Shown here in pieces: positions 62,112 through 64,000 of a stretch of 64,000 bases of DNA. A program made the translations under genes and the position numbers. The notes under the pieces are model-generated. The model did no database searches and was not told the origin of the DNA. It was given only the letters and a program-made list of their open reading frames with translations. Position 1 is the first letter of the stretch, and every line of letters begins with the position of its first letter. This DNA is from Nocardia sp. BMG51109 (GTDB lineage Bacteria > Actinomycetota > Actinomycetes > Mycobacteriales > Mycobacteriaceae): NCBI RefSeq assembly GCF_000526215.1, contig NZ_JAFQ01000004.1, forward strand, positions 2,542,001-2,606,000, read 5' to 3'.

Positions 62112-63353
62112 CTACGGGCGGCTCCGTCCCTCGCCCACCGGAGTGGTCTCGCGGGAGGGGATACGGGCGGGCATGCTGTCCCATCCGCGCACGGTCGAGG
62201 ACGACGAGAAGACGGCCGCGTCGAGGTCGATCTCCCAGTCGGGGAAGCGGTTCAGGATTTCGTCGAGGGCGATGCGGCCTTCCATGCGGGCCAGCGCATT
62301 TCCGAGGCAGTAGTGGGCCCCGATGCCGAAGGTGAGATTTTGCCGGGGCTCGCGGGTGGTGTCGAAGGTTTCGGCGTCGGGGCCGAAGCGGCGCTCGTCG
62401 CGGTTGGCCGCGCCGATCAGGGTGAGGAGTGCGCTACCGCTCGGGACGGTGTGGCCGTGGAATTCGACATCGCGAGTGACGTGGCGCGCGGCCTGGAGCG
62501 CGGGCGGCTCGAACCGCAGGATCTCCTCGATGGCGCCGGGAAGCAGCGATCGGTCGGCGTGCAGGGCGCGGCGCTGATCGGGATGCTCCGACAACAGCTT
62601 TCCGGTCCAGCCGATGAGCCGGGTGGTGGTTTCCGCGCCGGCGACGGCCACCAGGTTCATGAACATCAGTAGCTCATCGCGGCGCAGCTTGCGGACGGTG
62701 CCCGTCTCGTCCTCGAATTCGGCGTCGAGCAGTTCGGTGGTCAGGTCGTCGGCGGGGTGGCCGGCGCGCCAATCGATGAAATCGGCGAAGATCCGGCCGT
62801 CGGTGAGCGTGCCCTCGGGGTTGTCGGTCATCTGGCCGCCGCGCTCGGTGCGGACGTAGCGGTCGCCGTCTTCCTGTACGCGGCGCTGATGGTCCTCCGG
62901 GATGCCGAACAGCATGCCGACCACGCGCAGCGGCATCACCGCTCCCAGCTGGGTGACGAAATCGAAGCGCCCGGCGCCGACGAGCGGATCCAGGCAGCGG
63001 GCGGTGAACTCTCGGATCCTCGGCTCGAGCGCCCGGATCGTCCGTGGGGTGAACGCCCGCGAGAGCAGCTTGCGGTGGATGTCGTGGATCGGGGGATCCT
63101 CGAAAACCACCAGGCCCGAGGGGATCTCCATCCCGGACTTGATGATTTCGAGGACCGCGCCGCGCGCCGAACTGAAGCTCCGGTGATCGAGGAGGACGCG
63201 GTTGACGTCCTCGAAGCGGCTCAGGGCGTAGAAGTCGTGCACCGGGTTGTAGTACAGCGGTGCCTGCTCGCGTAACCGCTCGAACATCGGGTAGGGGTCG
63301 GCATTCAGCTCGGCATGCCAAGGGTCGTAGTACAACTCGTCGGTGACCGTCAT
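62112..63353 (-). CDS. Cytochrome P450
   Basis: 413 residues. The I-helix oxygen-activation motif is A238-GAETT, the K-helix ExxR is E277-ILR280, and the haem-binding loop FGIGAHYCLGNALAR has ligand Cys349. Soluble bacterial class I P450, needing a ferredoxin and reductase not found here. The N-terminus (YYDPWHAELNADPYPMFERLREQAPLYYN) resembles actinobacterial lipid/steroid-hydroxylating families, but the substrate cannot be assigned. It follows the NTF2-like gene after 6 bp. Confidence 0.9.
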   Translation of the reverse strand: MTVTDELYYDPWHAELNADPYPMFERLREQAPLYYNPVHDFYALSRFEDVNRVLLDHRSFSSARGAVLEIIKSGMEIPSGLVVFEDPPIHDIHRKLLSRAFTPRTIRALEPRIREFTARCLDPLVGAGRFDFVTQLGAVMPLRVVGMLFGIPEDHQRRVQEDGDRYVRTERGGQMTDNPEGTLTDGRIFADFIDWRAGHPADDLTTELLDAEFEDETGTVRKLRRDELLMFMNLVAVAGAETTTRLIGWTGKLLSEHPDQRRALHADRSLLPGAIEEILRFEPPALQAARHVTRDVEFHGHTVPSGSALLTLIGAANRDERRFGPDAETFDTTREPRQNLTFGIGAHYCLGNALARMEGRIALDEILNRFPDWEIDLDAAVFSSSSTVRGWDSMPARIPSRETTPVGEGRSRP

Positions 63354-63359
63354 GGCGTC

Positions 63360-63884
63360 TCAGAACGACAGGCCGTGCTTTTCGAAGTGGCGGGCCAGGG
63401 CCTGCATGTAGTCGTCGCCGTGGAAGGGGCCGCGGGCGCCGATGGCCGCCTCCAGGAACGGGCCGTACTCGTCGTCGTTCACATAGGTCGACCAGTGCAC
63501 GATCTGGGCGTCCTCGTTGGTCTCGACGAAGCTGATCGAATAGAAACCCATCGTCTTGCCGGTGTGCACGTTGGTGCCCTCCCAGCGGTAGCGCTGGACG
63601 AAACCGTTCTCGGCCGGCCAGACCTTGAATTCCACCGGCTTCCAATCCGGGAAGACGATCCCGTAGGCCTTCGCCTCGATGGTCGCGGCCGTATCCCAGT
63701 GCGTGGCCACATCTTTGAGGACCAGCTCCTGCCCGGCGACGAAGTACGGCGAGGTGTAGACCGCGTCGTCGGTGAACTCCCACTCGTCGTAGGTCTCGCC
63801 CTGCTGGACCTTCTGCAGGACGTATTTGTCTCGGTAGCTCTCGGCCATCCGGCGGTGCTTGGCGATGCGGTCTTCCAGCTTCAT
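63360..63884 (-). CDS. NTF2/SnoaL-like protein in operon with the P450
   Basis: 174 residues from ATG at 63884; upstream in-frame sequence covers the promoter repeats. N-terminal helix MKLEDRIAKHRRMAESYRDKYVLQKVQQGE, then strand-rich cone-like sequence (EWEFTDDAVYTSPYF, RYRWEGTNVHTGKTMGFYSISFVETNEDAQIVHWSTYVND), fitting the NTF2/SnoaL fold. Such proteins can be isomerases, hydratases or substrate-binding partners. The 6-bp gap to the P450 gene indicates a joint pathway. Confidence 0.7.
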   Translation of the reverse strand: MKLEDRIAKHRRMAESYRDKYVLQKVQQGETYDEWEFTDDAVYTSPYFVAGQELVLKDVATHWDTAATIEAKAYGIVFPDWKPVEFKVWPAENGFVQRYRWEGTNVHTGKTMGFYSISFVETNEDAQIVHWSTYVNDDEYGPFLEAAIGARGPFHGDDYMQALARHFEKHGLSF

Positions 63885-63925
63885 TGCGGGTGTCCTCACT
63901 CGAGATCGTCCCTCCACCGGTAACT

Positions 63926-63958
63926 ATACAAGTTCGTATGTGAGATACAAGAGTGTAT
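63926..63958. promoter_or_regulatory. Two tandem ATACAAGnnnGTAT operators upstream of the P450 operon
   Basis: ATACAAGTTCGTAT (63926-63939) and ATACAAGAGTGTAT (63945-63958) are 14-bp imperfect inverted repeats with the same consensus, centres 19 bp apart, 42-74 bp before the NTF2-like start. Good candidates for a TetR-type repressor binding as two dimers. Confidence 0.6.
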
Positions 63959-64000
63959 ATTTGATGGGGAGGTGTAGAAGAGGCGGGTGTAGAACTGTCG

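Overview
The window is high-GC actinobacterial DNA. A FadE5-type acyl-CoA dehydrogenase, a SigK/RskA-type sigma/anti-sigma pair, WXG100 genes, a DUF3556 membrane protein and two DUF4185 secreted proteins point to a mycolic-acid-containing actinomycete. Nocardia or a close relative is my inference; there is no rRNA here to prove it.

Layout. (1) 1-419 is the 5' part of a LuxR-type ATPase regulator leaving the left edge. (2) 514-2950 holds a Rieske oxygenase divergent from a class I terpene synthase, a likely small terpenoid locus. (3) 2989-6227 holds a truncated tyrosine recombinase, a YidC-like/DUF4190 membrane protein and a frameshifted lipoprotein. (4) 6374-10695 is a two-gene operon on the minus strand: a two-helix membrane protein and a 1324-residue STAND-like NTPase. 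They share a short motif, at the C-terminus of the first and the N-terminus of the second. (5) 10793-12064 is a decayed IS3-family element with clear terminal inverted repeats. (6) 12.6-38.2 kb looks like a genomic island bounded by a duplicated tRNA-Gly locus: the 5' third of the tRNA plus upstream DNA on the left, the intact tRNA-Gly(CCC) on the right. Just inside the left end is a tyrosine recombinase with a LacI-like helix-turn-helix inserted in its catalytic domain. The island also carries a radical SAM / small protein / STAND-nuclease cluster, a six-gene WXG100 cassette with a zinc-metalloprotease effector candidate, a second LacI-HTH recombinase, a PD-(D/E)XK-like protein, an XRE-ImmA/IrrE pair, a broken resolvase, a Sel1/TPR-ECF sigma fusion, a pentapeptide-repeat protein, a DUF3800-like protein and an IF2-N/MerR-type DNA-binding protein.

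(7) 38.4-64 kb is more ordinary chromosome: a second XRE-ImmA/IrrE module, an SDR, DUF3556 protein, thiolase/enoyl-CoA hydratase fusion, small lipoprotein, alpha/beta hydrolases, enoyl-CoA hydratase, two DUF4185 proteins around fadE5, methyltransferase, sigK-rskA, dcd, a permease-like protein, a Dabb protein, a quinone-reductase-like MDR enzyme with a divergent TetR regulator, a P450 and an NTF2-like protein. Between 59.7 and 60.15 kb lies a degenerate tandem array of about 42 bp.

The most novel-looking material is the motif-paired membrane protein/STAND operon (6.4-10.7 kb), the radical SAM-STAND cluster (16.4-22.0 kb), the family of LacI-HTH-containing tyrosine recombinases (three copies, one with its HxxR box cleanly deleted) and the tRNA-Gly-bounded island. 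All functional statements come from reading motifs and context; no database search was possible.
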